A program made the translations under genes and the position numbers. A stretch of DNA of 64,000 bases from Magnetovibrio sp. (lineage in GTDB: Bacteria; Pseudomonadota; Alphaproteobacteria; Rhodospirillales; Magnetovibrionaceae), in contig NZ_DATCTF010000004.1 of the NCBI RefSeq assembly GCF_036568125.1, positions 225,971 to 289,970 of the forward strand. Reading direction: 5' to 3'. Below are positions 56,239 to 64,000 of this stretch, one piece after another; position 1 is the stretch's first letter; the number at the start of each line of letters is the position of its first letter. The notes beneath the pieces are model-generated. The model saw only the letters and a program-made list of their open reading frames with translations, was not told the origin of the DNA and searched no databases.

Positions 56239-56680
56239 CGCCCAGGGTGAAATTCCCTTTTGGCGCAAAAAGCGCCTCCAAGACATGACCCCGGCAGAGT
56301 GGGAATCGCTTTGCGATGGCTGCGGACGGTGTTGTTTGGAAAAATTGGAAGACATGCACAGCGGCGAAATCAGCTACACCAACGTCGCGTGCAGCCTGCT
56401 GGATCTGGAAACATGCCGGTGCGCGCATTACGCGGAGCGCCAGCGCTATATGCCCGATTGCGTGGCGTTGACCTCCGCCAACGTCGGCGAGCTGCACTGG
56501 ATGCCGTATTCGTGCGCCTATCGCCGCCTCGCCGAGGGCCGCGATCTGGCCGATTGGCATCCCCTGGTCAGCGGCGATCCCGACAGCATTTTCAAGGCTG
56601 GCATCGCGGTGCGCGGGCGCTGCATCTCGGCCAGTGAAGCGGGCGATCTGGAAGACCATATCGTCGACTTGCCCGATTAA
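56192..56680 (+). CDS. YcgN-family (UPF0260) Cys-cluster protein
   Basis: 162 residues, a close match in layout to E. coli YcgN. The cluster LCDGCGRCC (C41, C44, C47, C48), NVACSLLDLETCRCAHY and PYSCAYRRLAEGRDL can bind a metal or iron-sulfur centre. The function of the family is unknown. The GTG start at 56192 overlaps the phaZ 3' end by 47 bases; EIPFWRKK marks where similarity begins. Confidence 0.88.
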   Translation: MPLNPSPKNPTNAKLNAQGEIPFWRKKRLQDMTPAEWESLCDGCGRCCLEKLEDMHSGEISYTNVACSLLDLETCRCAHYAERQRYMPDCVALTSANVGELHWMPYSCAYRRLAEGRDLADWHPLVSGDPDSIFKAGIAVRGRCISASEAGDLEDHIVDLPD

Positions 56681-56691
56681 GATATCTCGCT

Positions 56692-57423
56692 ATGCAATGG
56701 AGCAAGAAGCCTCGCATGCCAGCGCAAAAGACCCAGTCCCAGCACACCTTGCAGATCGATGGTGATGCTGTGCCCTTGGTGGTGCGCCGCCATCCCCAAG
56801 CGCGACGGATGATCTTGCGCCTAAACGAGCAAGGCACCGGCGCGGTGGTGACGATTCCCACCTACGTTGCGTTTCAAGACGGCGTCGACATGGCCGCGCG
56901 CAAGACCGATTGGATCAGGCGTCAGCTGGTCAAGCGCCCTCAGACGCTGACCTTCGCCGATGGGGTCGAGGTGCCTATTCTCGGCGTGCCGCACATCGTC
57001 CGTCATAAGCCGAGCGGTCGGGGCGTGTGCCGGGTGGACGGCGTCATTTTGGTCGCGGGACGCGAAGAACACCTCAACCGCCGCTTGACCGACTGGCTGA
57101 AATCCCAGGCCCGTGCGGAAATCAGCGCCCGCGCTCATACCAAGGCCAGCGATGTCGAACGGCGCATCAGCCGTATTTCCATTCGCGACACGCGTTCGCG
57201 ATGGGGCTCATGCGGCACCGGCGGCACGCTCAATTTCAGCTGGCGGTTGGTGCTGGCGCCCGAACACGTGCTCGATTACGTGGTTGCACACGAAGTCGCG
57301 CATTTGGTTCATCACAATCACGGCGACCTTTTTTGGGCGCTGACCGACAGCCTCACGCCACGTATGCAGGAAGCCCGCGACTGGCTGTCGGCGTTCGGCC
57401 GCGATTTGCACCGATACGGTTGA
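56692..57423 (+). CDS. YgjP-family (M48-like) metalloprotease
   Basis: 243 residues. RDTRSRWGSCGTGGTLNFSW and VVAHEVAHLVHHNHGDLFW hold the WGSC signature and the HExxH zinc site (H200). The fold is DUF45/YgjP. The substrate is unknown. An alternative Met at 56716 is possible. Twelve bases after the YcgN gene. Confidence 0.9.
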   Translation: MQWSKKPRMPAQKTQSQHTLQIDGDAVPLVVRRHPQARRMILRLNEQGTGAVVTIPTYVAFQDGVDMAARKTDWIRRQLVKRPQTLTFADGVEVPILGVPHIVRHKPSGRGVCRVDGVILVAGREEHLNRRLTDWLKSQARAEISARAHTKASDVERRISRISIRDTRSRWGSCGTGGTLNFSWRLVLAPEHVLDYVVAHEVAHLVHHNHGDLFWALTDSLTPRMQEARDWLSAFGRDLHRYG

Positions 57424-57451
57424 ACGACACAATTTGCAAGGAACCCAGCGT

Positions 57452-57871
57452 ATGCGCCAAGACCACACCACCTTGAACATTCATACCAACCGTCAGGGTT
57501 TGTTCGAACTAACCAAACAGATCAAGGCGTGGGTGCTCGGCACCGGCATTAATACCGGCATGTTGACGGTGTTTTGCCGCCACACCTCGGCCAGCCTGAT
57601 GATTCAAGAAAACGCCGATCCAGACGTGCAATACGATATCGAGACGTTTTTCAAGCAGCTGGTGCGCGAAGACCCATCGCTCTATACCCACACCAACGAA
57701 GGTCCCGACGACATGCCGGGCCATATCCGCTCGGTACTGACTGATGTATCGCTGTCGATTCCGGTGATCGGCGGGGCGCCGGTGCTGGGCACGTGGCAGG
57801 GGGTGTTTTTATATGAGCACCGCGCGCGCAATCACGACCGCCAGGTGGTCCTGCACCTGATGGGTGACTAA
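57452..57871 (+). CDS. YjbQ-family protein (UPF0047)
   Basis: 139 residues of the YjbQ family. TVFCRHTSASLMIQENADPD, EGPDDMPGHIRSVLT and LGTWQGVFLYEHRARNHDRQ are the signature strings. The family is small and compact, with reported thiamine-phosphate-synthase-like activity in some members; role here unknown. The ATG at 57452 follows AAGGA; an in-frame TTG at 57434 is rejected because it would overlap that site. Confidence 0.92.
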   Translation: MRQDHTTLNIHTNRQGLFELTKQIKAWVLGTGINTGMLTVFCRHTSASLMIQENADPDVQYDIETFFKQLVREDPSLYTHTNEGPDDMPGHIRSVLTDVSLSIPVIGGAPVLGTWQGVFLYEHRARNHDRQVVLHLMGD

Positions 57872-57983
57872 GCGCTGATTTTTTCAAAGACTTGCGACGG
57901 CAGCGCGGCGACCCCACATTCGATCCGATCGCGTTCAGTGGGCCTCCCCGGTTTCGAACGATAAAAGGTTTAAGAGATAAAGC

Positions 57984-58688
57984 ATGAAAGCTGTGATTTT
58001 TGATGTCGACGGCACCCTTGCCGATACCGAGGATGCCCACCGGGAAGCCTTCAACGATGCCTTCGCCAAAGCGGGCTTGGACTGGGTTTGGGACCGCGAT
58101 CTATACAAACACCTGCTTAAGGTAACGGGCGGCAAGCAGCGGATCCGGTTTTTTCTCGAAGAACGCGATCCGGAGTTCCTTCAACGAGATGACATCGATG
58201 AGCTGATTCCGGCGTTGCACAAAAGCAAAACCGATTTTTTCGTCGCCCGGCTGCAAAACGGCCAAGTGCCGCTGCGCCCCGGCATCGAAGACCTGATCAA
58301 CGAATGTCGCGCCAAGGACATGACCATCGCCATCGCCACCACCACCACGCCGGTCAACGTCGAAACGTTGCTGCGGGTGAATTTGGGTGACGAGAGCCTC
58401 AATTGGTTCGCGTGCATCGGCGACGGCGGCAAGGTGCCGGTGCTCAAACCCGAGCCCGATGTTTACAACTGGGTGCTGGATCAACTGGGGCTGGAGGCAA
58501 AAGAAACGCTTGCTTTGGAAGACAGCCGCAACGGCCTTGTCGCCTGTGAGCGCGCCCATGTTCCGTGCTTGATCGTCACCAACGACTATACCTTGGGCCA
58601 GGACTTCGGTGGTTGTCTCGATCAGTGGGAAAGCTACGAAGGGGTGACGTTGGCGAAGCTGCAAGACGTGCATGGACGCGCAGCCTGA
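57984..58688 (+). CDS. HAD-superfamily hydrolase (CbbY/beta-phosphoglucomutase-like)
   Basis: 234 residues. FDVDGTLADTEDAHREAF carries the nucleophile and acid Asp (D7, D9), IAIATTTTPVNVETL the Thr of motif II, and KPEPDVYNWVL and ALEDSRNGLVACERA motifs III and IV. Resembles CbbY, which hydrolyses xylulose-1,5-bisphosphate in Calvin-cycle organisms; no Rubisco gene is in view, so a general sugar-phosphatase is also possible. Confidence 0.88.
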   Translation: MKAVIFDVDGTLADTEDAHREAFNDAFAKAGLDWVWDRDLYKHLLKVTGGKQRIRFFLEERDPEFLQRDDIDELIPALHKSKTDFFVARLQNGQVPLRPGIEDLINECRAKDMTIAIATTTTPVNVETLLRVNLGDESLNWFACIGDGGKVPVLKPEPDVYNWVLDQLGLEAKETLALEDSRNGLVACERAHVPCLIVTNDYTLGQDFGGCLDQWESYEGVTLAKLQDVHGRAA

Positions 58689-58721
58689 GCACCGCCCTCA
58701 TCACCGTCAAGCGTCAACATC

Positions 58722-58748
58722 TTGTAACGCTACTAAGGTATATATACT
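58722..58748 (+). promoter_or_regulatory. Possible promoter upstream of the 64-aa gene
   Basis: TTGTAA (58722-58727) and TATACT (58743-58748) are 15 bases apart, a bit short for sigma-70. A 10-base palindrome CCTATATAGG lies at 58800-58809, and CACC/GGTG flank an A-rich loop near 58776-58791. Confidence 0.35.
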
Positions 58749-58841
58749 AAATAGCGTGCTTTTTACACCATAAAAAGGGTGAAATAAAAAGCAGATGAGC
58801 CTATATAGGTAAGAGGCCCCCCGATCAAAAGGAGATCCGCC

Positions 58842-59036
58842 ATGCAGGATGCTCAGTTTGTGTTTGTGACCGAAGACGCCCGTGTGATGGCGATGTTGAT
58901 GGACGGACGTCTCGAAGACGTGACCGAGGTGTGCGATTTGTTGCCGCGTTCCGGCGCGTTGGCATGTGCCGACACGCAAGCCGTGGACGATCTGGCAAAA
59001 AAACGCCGCGCTCTGCTGATGAAATTTGCTGCCTGA
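58842..59036 (+). CDS. Small protein of unknown function, 64 residues
   Basis: Strong AAAGGAG site nine bases before the ATG. The protein is acidic in the first half (VFVTEDARVMAMLMDGRLED) and ends with KKRRALLMKFAA; no membrane helix. I do not recognise it. It has its own probable promoter and a palindrome, suggesting independent regulation. Confidence 0.65.
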   Translation: MQDAQFVFVTEDARVMAMLMDGRLEDVTEVCDLLPRSGALACADTQAVDDLAKKRRALLMKFAA

Positions 59037-59148
59037 CGCGATGCCTGTTTGAGTTTTCGACGCCGTCATATTTGCGTATGATTGTTGAGGGGCGATTCGA
59101 AAATAAGAACGAAACGACGGCGCGGCGTGCGGCGTCGGGAAGGGCATC

Positions 59149-59505
59149 ATGAGCGACGCGGTTGAAATCTACGTGTGTCTGGAAGGCCAAGCCCTGAAAG
59201 AGGGCAAGGTCGAATACAGCCAATCCATCGCGGACAAATATGCGGCGGAGCGCGATGCGCAAGAGCGCGTCAAACGCAACCCGATGATCCACAAGATCGC
59301 TTACTATCGTGTCAACGACGAAGGCGATTTCCGCATTTTCTATTCCTTCACCAACAAAAATCTGCACGAAGCGCAAACGGTGATCCAAGAACACGTGCGC
59401 AAGCCAAAACTGAAAAAACCACCCAAGCGCACCTTTTTGGAACGGCTGTTCGGCGTCGGCTCGGGCAAAAAGACCGTACTCACCAAGAAACCCATCAAAA
59501 AATAA
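59149..59505 (+). CDS. Conserved-looking basic protein of unknown function, 118 residues
   Basis: MSDAVEIYVCLEGQALKEGK at the start, YYRVNDEGDFRIFYSFTNKN in the middle, and a Lys-rich C-terminus (KKTVLTKKPIKK). A GGAAGGG ribosome site precedes the ATG. Looks like a small cytosolic protein with a basic, possibly nucleic-acid-binding, tail. No family recognised. Confidence 0.65.
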   Translation: MSDAVEIYVCLEGQALKEGKVEYSQSIADKYAAERDAQERVKRNPMIHKIAYYRVNDEGDFRIFYSFTNKNLHEAQTVIQEHVRKPKLKKPPKRTFLERLFGVGSGKKTVLTKKPIKK

Positions 59506-59836
59506 GCTGAATTGTGGCGCGTTCAGTTGGCAAGGAGTCGCATCACCGCCATCATCGCGCACAGCCCAAACGACCGGCTTATTATGTCCGCACGCGCGTC
59601 GGTGATGAGTTCGTCGCGGTGCAGAAAATGATCCATCGGGGTGTCCAGCGCGGCGCGCTTTTAAAAAGAATATCGATTAAAGCATCCTCGAAGGTTGAGA
59701 CCGCCCCCTGCAAACGCGGTAAAGTCCAATTAGTTCATATGATGTTGCAAAGTTTTCGTGTCTGCGTTTGTGTGTTGAGAATCAGAATTCTGGGGTCTAC
59801 TGTGAACGGGCATTTGGGGTGCCACTCAATGCGGTA
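59506..59836. other. Spacer with a weak small ORF on the minus strand
   Basis: 331 bases. On the minus strand a 37-codon frame (59636 to 59523) ends in LCAMMAVMRLLAN and has GC-rich codons like the neighbours, but no ribosome site; a decayed gene end or chance. The 59700s are AT-richer and may hold the promoter of the following gene. Confidence 0.3.
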
Positions 59837-60664
59837 ATGGAGACGACTTTGCGCATAAAGTTTTGGGGAGTCCGAGGCAGCGTGTCGTGCGCTTATTCCG
59901 ACTATCTCGAATACGGCGGCAACACTTCGTGCGTCGAACTGGAAATTATGGGCCGGACTGTGATCCTCGATGCGGGGACCGGCTTGCCGTGGTTGGGCAA
60001 CGACCTGTTGAAACGCGGCGTGCGCGACGTTTATTTATTGATGAGCCATTTTCACAGCGATCACACCAACGGCTTCAATTATTTCAAGCACATTTACATT
60101 CCCGAACACTCGGTGCACATCCGCGCGGCATTGAATTACGGCGAACTGACGGTCGAGGACTTGATCCGTCGTCAGCTGTCGGAAAACCTCCATCCGGTGC
60201 AGTACGAGCACCTGCCGTCGACGTTGGAATGCGTCGGCTTTCATGCCGGCGATGTGTTCGATCTATTCGATGGGCTGCACATCAAAACGTACATGCTGAC
60301 CCATCCTGCAGGCTGCACGTGCTACCGCATGGAAGCAGAGGGTAAGGTTCTCGTTTACGCCACCGACACCGAACACACGATCGGCGGGACGGACGAGGGG
60401 TTGGTGGAGATGATGAAGGACGCCGATCTGGTCATCTACGATTGCACCTACACCGAAGAAGAACTGCCGAGCAAGCTCGGCTGGGGCCATTCAACATGGC
60501 AAGAGGGCGTGCGCTTGTGCAAGCTCGCCGGCGCAAAGCGCATGGCCATGTACCACTACTCGCCCGATTACAATGACGACGTTGTCCGCGAACTGGAATC
60601 CCAAGCCCAAGCGGAATGGAGCGGTGCGTTCGGCGCTAAGGAAGGCATGGAAATCATCCTTTGA
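59837..60664 (+). CDS. Metallo-beta-lactamase-fold hydrolase
   Basis: 275 residues from ATG 59837 (METTLRIKFWGVRGSVS). The start RIKFWGVRGSVSCAY and YGGNTSCVEL, then LLMSHFHSDHTNGF (HxHxDH near residues 71-76) and HPAGCTCYRMEAEGKVLVYATD are typical of the cyclic-nucleotide-phosphodiesterase/RNase Z-like branch of the fold. The substrate is unknown. A longer in-frame start at 59768 is disfavoured by homology. Confidence 0.85.
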   Translation: METTLRIKFWGVRGSVSCAYSDYLEYGGNTSCVELEIMGRTVILDAGTGLPWLGNDLLKRGVRDVYLLMSHFHSDHTNGFNYFKHIYIPEHSVHIRAALNYGELTVEDLIRRQLSENLHPVQYEHLPSTLECVGFHAGDVFDLFDGLHIKTYMLTHPAGCTCYRMEAEGKVLVYATDTEHTIGGTDEGLVEMMKDADLVIYDCTYTEEELPSKLGWGHSTWQEGVRLCKLAGAKRMAMYHYSPDYNDDVVRELESQAQAEWSGAFGAKEGMEIIL

Positions 60665-60728
60665 TCCGACGTTGCCTCTACACCGATCGCAGCGTGTTAT
60701 TGTTCATATATCACTAAATTAAATCGTA

Positions 60729-60734
60729 TATAAT
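60729..60734 (+). promoter_or_regulatory. -10 element upstream of the YeeE gene
   Basis: TATAAT at 60729-60734 lies within a strongly AT-rich spacer (60700-60770), 75 bases before the gene. No convincing -35 at 16-18 bases. Confidence 0.4.
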
Positions 60735-60808
60735 GATTTATTGCGCCAACAGCGCAGGCAAAATATTGTGAATACAATTGTAACAGTGTGATCCGTTGAA
60801 CAACCATC

Positions 60809-61930
60809 ATGCAGAATGAGTTCACGTTGATTCTCATTACGTCGCTGGCTTGCGGTTTAGCCGCCGGCTTTGTGCTGCATCGTTCCGATTTTTGCGTCAC
60901 GGCCATGTTCCGTGACTTTTTTTTGTTTCGCGATGTGCGCATGCTGCGGGTGTTGGTGTTTATGATCGTCGTGTCCATGGCGTTGGTGCACGGCGCACGG
61001 GCCATGGGGCTGATTGCCTACTATCCATTTCCATTGTTGGGCGCGATGTCGTTGACCAACATCTTGGGCGGGGTGGTGTTCGGCATTGGCATGGTTCTAG
61101 CTGGTGGTTGCGTGGTGGGCACGCTGTACAAAATGGGGTCAGGCAGCGTGCTGAGCGCCGTGGCTTTCGCCGGTTTATTGATCGGTAGCGCGTTGTATGC
61201 CGAATTCCATCCGGCATGGGCCGGGTTGACCAAGCAGCTTGCGATCTTTGGCACCGGAAAAACATTGCCGGAGGTTATTGGTCTCGACCCCAACACTGTG
61301 ATTATACCAATTTTGGCGGCGGGAATTGTGCTGGTGACGACATGGGCGCGACGCGGCCAGTTGGTGATGCCGGCGTTTGTGGATGGCTATATTCAGCCGT
61401 GGCTTACCGCCATCGCTCTGGCTGTGATTGGTTTGGTGTCGTACGTCGTGGTGGGCATGCCGCTCGGCATCACCACCTCTTACGCCAAATTGGGGGCAAC
61501 GGTGGAATCGTGGATTGTGCCCGATCATGTCGCATCACTGGTTTATTTTCAGGGCCAGGGCCTTAAGTACACGCCGCCGTTTGGCGATCAAATGATTGCG
61601 GGCGGCGCAGGACCTGCGTTCGACGCCGTTGCCGCAATCCAATATCCACTGGTTGGCGGGATCGTTCTTGGCGCGTTGGTTTCGGCGTTGCTGTTGCGGG
61701 AATGGAAGCTCGTGTACCGGGTGCCGGCTAGACAATACGCATCGGTGCTGGTGGGCGGCATGTTGGTGGGCATGGCGGCGCGCATGGTGCCGGCGTGCAA
61801 TGTCTGGCACTTGTGGGGCGGGGTGCCGATTTTAGCGGGACAAAGCCTTTTGTATGTGGTGGGATTGATGCCGGGTGCTTGGCTCGGCAGCGTTATTTTG
61901 TCAAAGTATGTTGTGAGGGCGCCAGCATGA
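60809..61930 (+). CDS. YeeE/YedE-family sulfur-compound transporter
   Basis: 373 residues, about ten hydrophobic segments. HRSDFCVTAMFRDFFLFRD and LAGGCVVGTLYKMGSGSVLS are the motifs with the conserved Cys that pass thiosulfate in YeeE (TsuA), and GGMLVGMAARMVPACNVWHL near the end carries the third Cys. Its stop overlaps the TusA-like start in ATGA. Transport of thiosulfate or a related sulfane compound is inferred from family. Confidence 0.9.
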   Translation: MQNEFTLILITSLACGLAAGFVLHRSDFCVTAMFRDFFLFRDVRMLRVLVFMIVVSMALVHGARAMGLIAYYPFPLLGAMSLTNILGGVVFGIGMVLAGGCVVGTLYKMGSGSVLSAVAFAGLLIGSALYAEFHPAWAGLTKQLAIFGTGKTLPEVIGLDPNTVIIPILAAGIVLVTTWARRGQLVMPAFVDGYIQPWLTAIALAVIGLVSYVVVGMPLGITTSYAKLGATVESWIVPDHVASLVYFQGQGLKYTPPFGDQMIAGGAGPAFDAVAAIQYPLVGGIVLGALVSALLLREWKLVYRVPARQYASVLVGGMLVGMAARMVPACNVWHLWGGVPILAGQSLLYVVGLMPGAWLGSVILSKYVVRAPA

Positions 61931-62175
61931 CAAATCAAAACAGCCAGATTCATAAGCTCGATATTTGCGGGCAGATTTGTCCATCGTGTTTGCTGATCGC
62001 CTTGAAAGAGGTTAACGCCAATCGTTCACTTCTAGCAGGCGGTGGGGCAATTCATATTTTAACCGACAGCCGCCAGGCGATTAACACCATTCCCGGTTCG
62101 GTGCATAACATGGGCTATCACACGAATATCGTTAAGGCCGAAGGGCATTATCGCATTGAAATCCAGAGTGCATAA
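61927..62175 (+). CDS. TusA-like sulfurtransferase with CPSC motif
   Basis: 82 residues. LDICGQICPSCLLIALKEVN follows the TusA/SirA pattern LDxxGxxCPxP, but the second Pro is replaced by Cys, giving C18-P19-S20-C21; C14 is a further cysteine. TusA proteins carry persulfide on the first of these cysteines. The second Cys could form a disulfide or resolve the persulfide. Translationally coupled to the transporter, as YeeD is to YeeE in E. coli. Confidence 0.85.
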   Translation: MTNQNSQIHKLDICGQICPSCLLIALKEVNANRSLLAGGGAIHILTDSRQAINTIPGSVHNMGYHTNIVKAEGHYRIEIQSA

Positions 62176-62202
62176 CAGGGCGCACGAACGGCATATGAGC
62201 TT

Positions 62203-63615
62203 ATGAGTCAAAACCAGGACGGTTCGAAAACAGATCACGACCTAGAAGCGTGTCCACATCACGGCACGGGCAATCATTGCGACGTCATTTCGTATGTGCG
62301 CGACAAGGTCAATCAGTTGCTGGGCATCATGGGGACCTTGCCGCTGAAACCCGAAGAGCTGGACAACGATACGCTCATTGCCCTCGATCCGATCGGCATT
62401 GTTGCCGAATCATTTGAGCAAGTGCTCCAACATCAACGCGCCATCAACAACGCTTTGGAAAATGCCCGCGACGAAACCCGCGCCGTGGTGGACGCTGCCG
62501 GCGCGGCCATCGTGGTGGTTGATGAAGATTTGGTGGTTCAGGAATACAACCAGTTGGCAAAAGATACGCTGTTCGCAGGCCTTGGCGATGCGACCGGGCG
62601 CGTCATCTGCAAACTGTTGGTGGATGAGGGCGGCGCCAGCGACCCGCTGAACGGCGATATCCGCACGCGCTTGGAACAGATGTTTGAAACGGATGGGGTC
62701 GGCGACGATCTGGACGTCACCATCGGGGCGAAGACCTATCATCTGGCGGTCACGCCGATGCACACGCTTGAATCGGACAATCGCAAAGCCATCTTGGTGT
62801 TTTTCGACGTCACCGAACGTTTCGAGTTGGAGCGTGAATTGCGGCGCCTGAACAGCGATCTCGAACAGCGCGTCAAGGAACGCACGGCCGAATTGGAAGC
62901 CGCCAAGGAACAAGCCGAAAAGGCCAACAACGCAAAGTCCGAATTTCTGGCCCACATGTCGCATGAACTGCGCACGCCACTCAACGCCATCATCGGTTTT
63001 GGCGAGTTTCTGCGTTATGCCCCGCAAGACATGACCGATCAGCAACAGGAATACACCCTGCACATCGTCGACAGCGGGCGGCACCTGTTGGGATTGATCA
63101 ACGACATTCTCGACTTGGCTAAAATCGAAACCGGCGAACTGAAAATCGAAATGGAAAATATTTCGGTGCGCGATGTGGTGGACGATTGCGTTCAATTGGT
63201 TAGCAATCTTGCCGCTGAACATAAGGTCAGTCTCGGCGCGGGCTGTCTGTGTGTCGATGAGTCATATGTCCGGGCAGACGCCGGACGCTTGCGACAAGTT
63301 CTGATCAACATCATGTCCAACGCGGTCAAATACAATGTGCCCGGCGGCGAAGTCAGCATTTCGTGTCAGGTCCAATCCGATGATTTCGTGCGCATCAGCG
63401 TCACGGACACGGGTGTCGGCATTCCCGAAAGTTTCCATGCCGATGTGTTCAGCAACTTCGCGCGTGACAGCACCACCGCCAAGCTGACCGAAGGCCACGG
63501 CATCGGCCTCAGCATTTCGAAAGATTTGATCGAACTGATGGGTGGGCGTATCGATTTCACAACCAAGGTCGGCGAAGGCACGACCTTCTGGATCGACGTC
63601 GCACGGGCAATTTGA
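62203..63615 (+). CDS. Sensor histidine kinase with Cys/His-rich N-terminus
   Basis: 470 residues, no membrane helix. The first 30 residues contain C17, H19, H20, H25 and C26 ([13 protein letters not shown]), a possible metal or redox site. A PAS domain (about residues 90-205), a coiled coil, then HisKA with [20 protein letters not shown] (H254) and HATPase_c with [22 protein letters not shown] and [12 protein letters not shown]. Lies 27 bases after the TusA-like gene. No response regulator is adjacent. Confidence 0.92.
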   Translation: MSQNQDGSKTDHDLEACPHHGTGNHCDVISYVRDKVNQLLGIMGTLPLKPEELDNDTLIALDPIGIVAESFEQVLQHQRAINNALENARDETRAVVDAAGAAIVVVDEDLVVQEYNQLAKDTLFAGLGDATGRVICKLLVDEGGASDPLNGDIRTRLEQMFETDGVGDDLDVTIGAKTYHLAVTPMHTLESDNRKAILVFFDVTERFELERELRRLNSDLEQRVKERTAELEAAKEQAEKANNAKSEFLAHMSHELRTPLNAIIGFGEFLRYAPQDMTDQQQEYTLHIVDSGRHLLGLINDILDLAKIETGELKIEMENISVRDVVDDCVQLVSNLAAEHKVSLGAGCLCVDESYVRADAGRLRQVLINIMSNAVKYNVPGGEVSISCQVQSDDFVRISVTDTGVGIPESFHADVFSNFARDSTTAKLTEGHGIGLSISKDLIELMGGRIDFTTKVGEGTTFWIDVARAI

Positions 63616-63617
63616 AA

Positions 63618-63633
63618 CTTACGAGAACGTAAG
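63618..63633. other. Hairpin after the histidine kinase
   Basis: CTTACG and CGTAAG form a perfect 6-base stem with an AGAA loop just after the stop. There is no T-run, so it is only a possible terminator or protective hairpin. Confidence 0.35.
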
Positions 63634-63777
63634 GCAGCAAGCCATCGACTTCCGGACGCTAATGTCGGAGACTTCAAACACGACCACGATCTCTCGCCTC
63701 GACCTGATCTCATTAGCCAAATATGGGAGATTAAAAAGGGTTGAAATGAAGTGGACGTGGCACAGTATCGGCTCACA

Positions 63778-64000
63778 CTACGTCACCGTGAAGTCGTTCG
63801 CGTCGAGGTCGGCGAGGCTGACGCCGGTGAGGGTGATTTCCATGTCCACGGTGGCGTCTCCGTTGGTGTCGATTTGCAGCAGATCGGTGCCGTCGTCGAA
63901 GCGCGCTTCGGTGTTGTTGCCGCTGGTGCTGCCGGTGAACGCGCCCGCGCCCAGCCAGTTGAAGATGCCCGTGAGCATGCCTTGCAGATAGATGTCTTCA
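63778..64000 (-). CDS. C-terminal part of an RTX-type secreted protein (cut by window edge)
   Basis: The frame is open past the right edge, so only the last 74 or so residues are seen. They read EDIYLQGMLTGIFNWL then LGAGAFTG, DGTDLLQIDTNGDATVDMEI and TLTGVSLADLDANDFTV. This resembles the beta-roll C-terminal domain found after RTX repeats in serralysin-type proteases and other type-I-secreted proteins. The protein's main activity lies outside the window. Confidence 0.7.
   Translation of the reverse strand, partial: EDIYLQGMLTGIFNWLGAGAFTGSTSGNNTEARFDDGTDLLQIDTNGDATVDMEITLTGVSLADLDANDFTVT

Overview
The window looks like a chromosomal segment from an alphaproteobacterium, probably a member of the Rhodospirillales or a near relative. 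The genes read naturally as GC-rich alphaproteobacterial proteins, and the order rpsT-dnaA-dnaN-recF-gyrB is the replication-initiation neighbourhood of this class. I see no insertion sequence, prophage, CRISPR array, tRNA or rRNA gene. The genus cannot be decided from the sequence alone.

Layout. Bases 1-5.7 kb hold coenzyme A and ubiquinone synthesis (coaBC cut by the left edge, ubiB, ubiE, leftward), then mutM, a small secreted protein, an enoyl-CoA hydratase and rpsT rightward. Bases 5.7-13.7 kb hold a 930-base non-coding region followed by dnaA, dnaN, recF and gyrB. Bases 13.6-26 kb hold an MFS pump divergent from a TetR regulator, a class A penicillin-binding protein, hldE with a Bcr/CflA-type pump, a PPP-type phosphatase, and an apparent operon of two degenerate EAL-domain proteins followed by an ABC-2 exporter.

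Bases 26-55 kb form a large cobalamin (B12) island in several transcription units: cobT / cobS-cobC-cobU-cobW-cobN, cobO-(SYLF lipoprotein)-cobQ, cobD, cbiX-cobH-cobL-[cobI-cbiG-cobJ fusion]-(CigR/RcnB-like protein)-cobM, cbiD-cobK, and sco1-cobB. It is interrupted by a rimK trio (ATP-grasp ligase, retropepsin-like protease, deacylase), a histidine kinase, a LysE exporter and an EAL phosphodiesterase. The corrin enzymes are of the cobalt-early type (CbiX, CbiD, CbiG, no CobG or CobF seen), yet a full-length CobN, the large subunit of the late-insertion chelatase, is also present. Both cob gene pairs with a short divergent spacer (cobT/cobS and cobD/cbiX) carry a perfect inverted repeat between them, and no B12 riboswitch box was recognised.

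Bases 55-64 kb hold a polyhydroxybutyrate depolymerase with two identical TGCAGTGCA sites upstream, small conserved-type proteins (YcgN, YgjP, YjbQ families), a HAD hydrolase, two small unknown genes, a metallo-beta-lactamase-fold protein, and a likely sulfur operon: YeeE/YedE transporter, a TusA-like protein with an unusual CPSC motif, and a histidine kinase with a Cys/His-rich N-terminus. The right edge cuts a leftward gene whose visible end resembles the C-terminal domain of RTX-type secreted proteins.

The best candidates for an undescribed system are the tandem degenerate EAL proteins coupled to an ABC-2 exporter (21.8-26.0 kb) and the YeeE / CPSC-TusA / sensor kinase set (60.8-63.6 kb). 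All functional assignments come from reading motifs; no database search was run.
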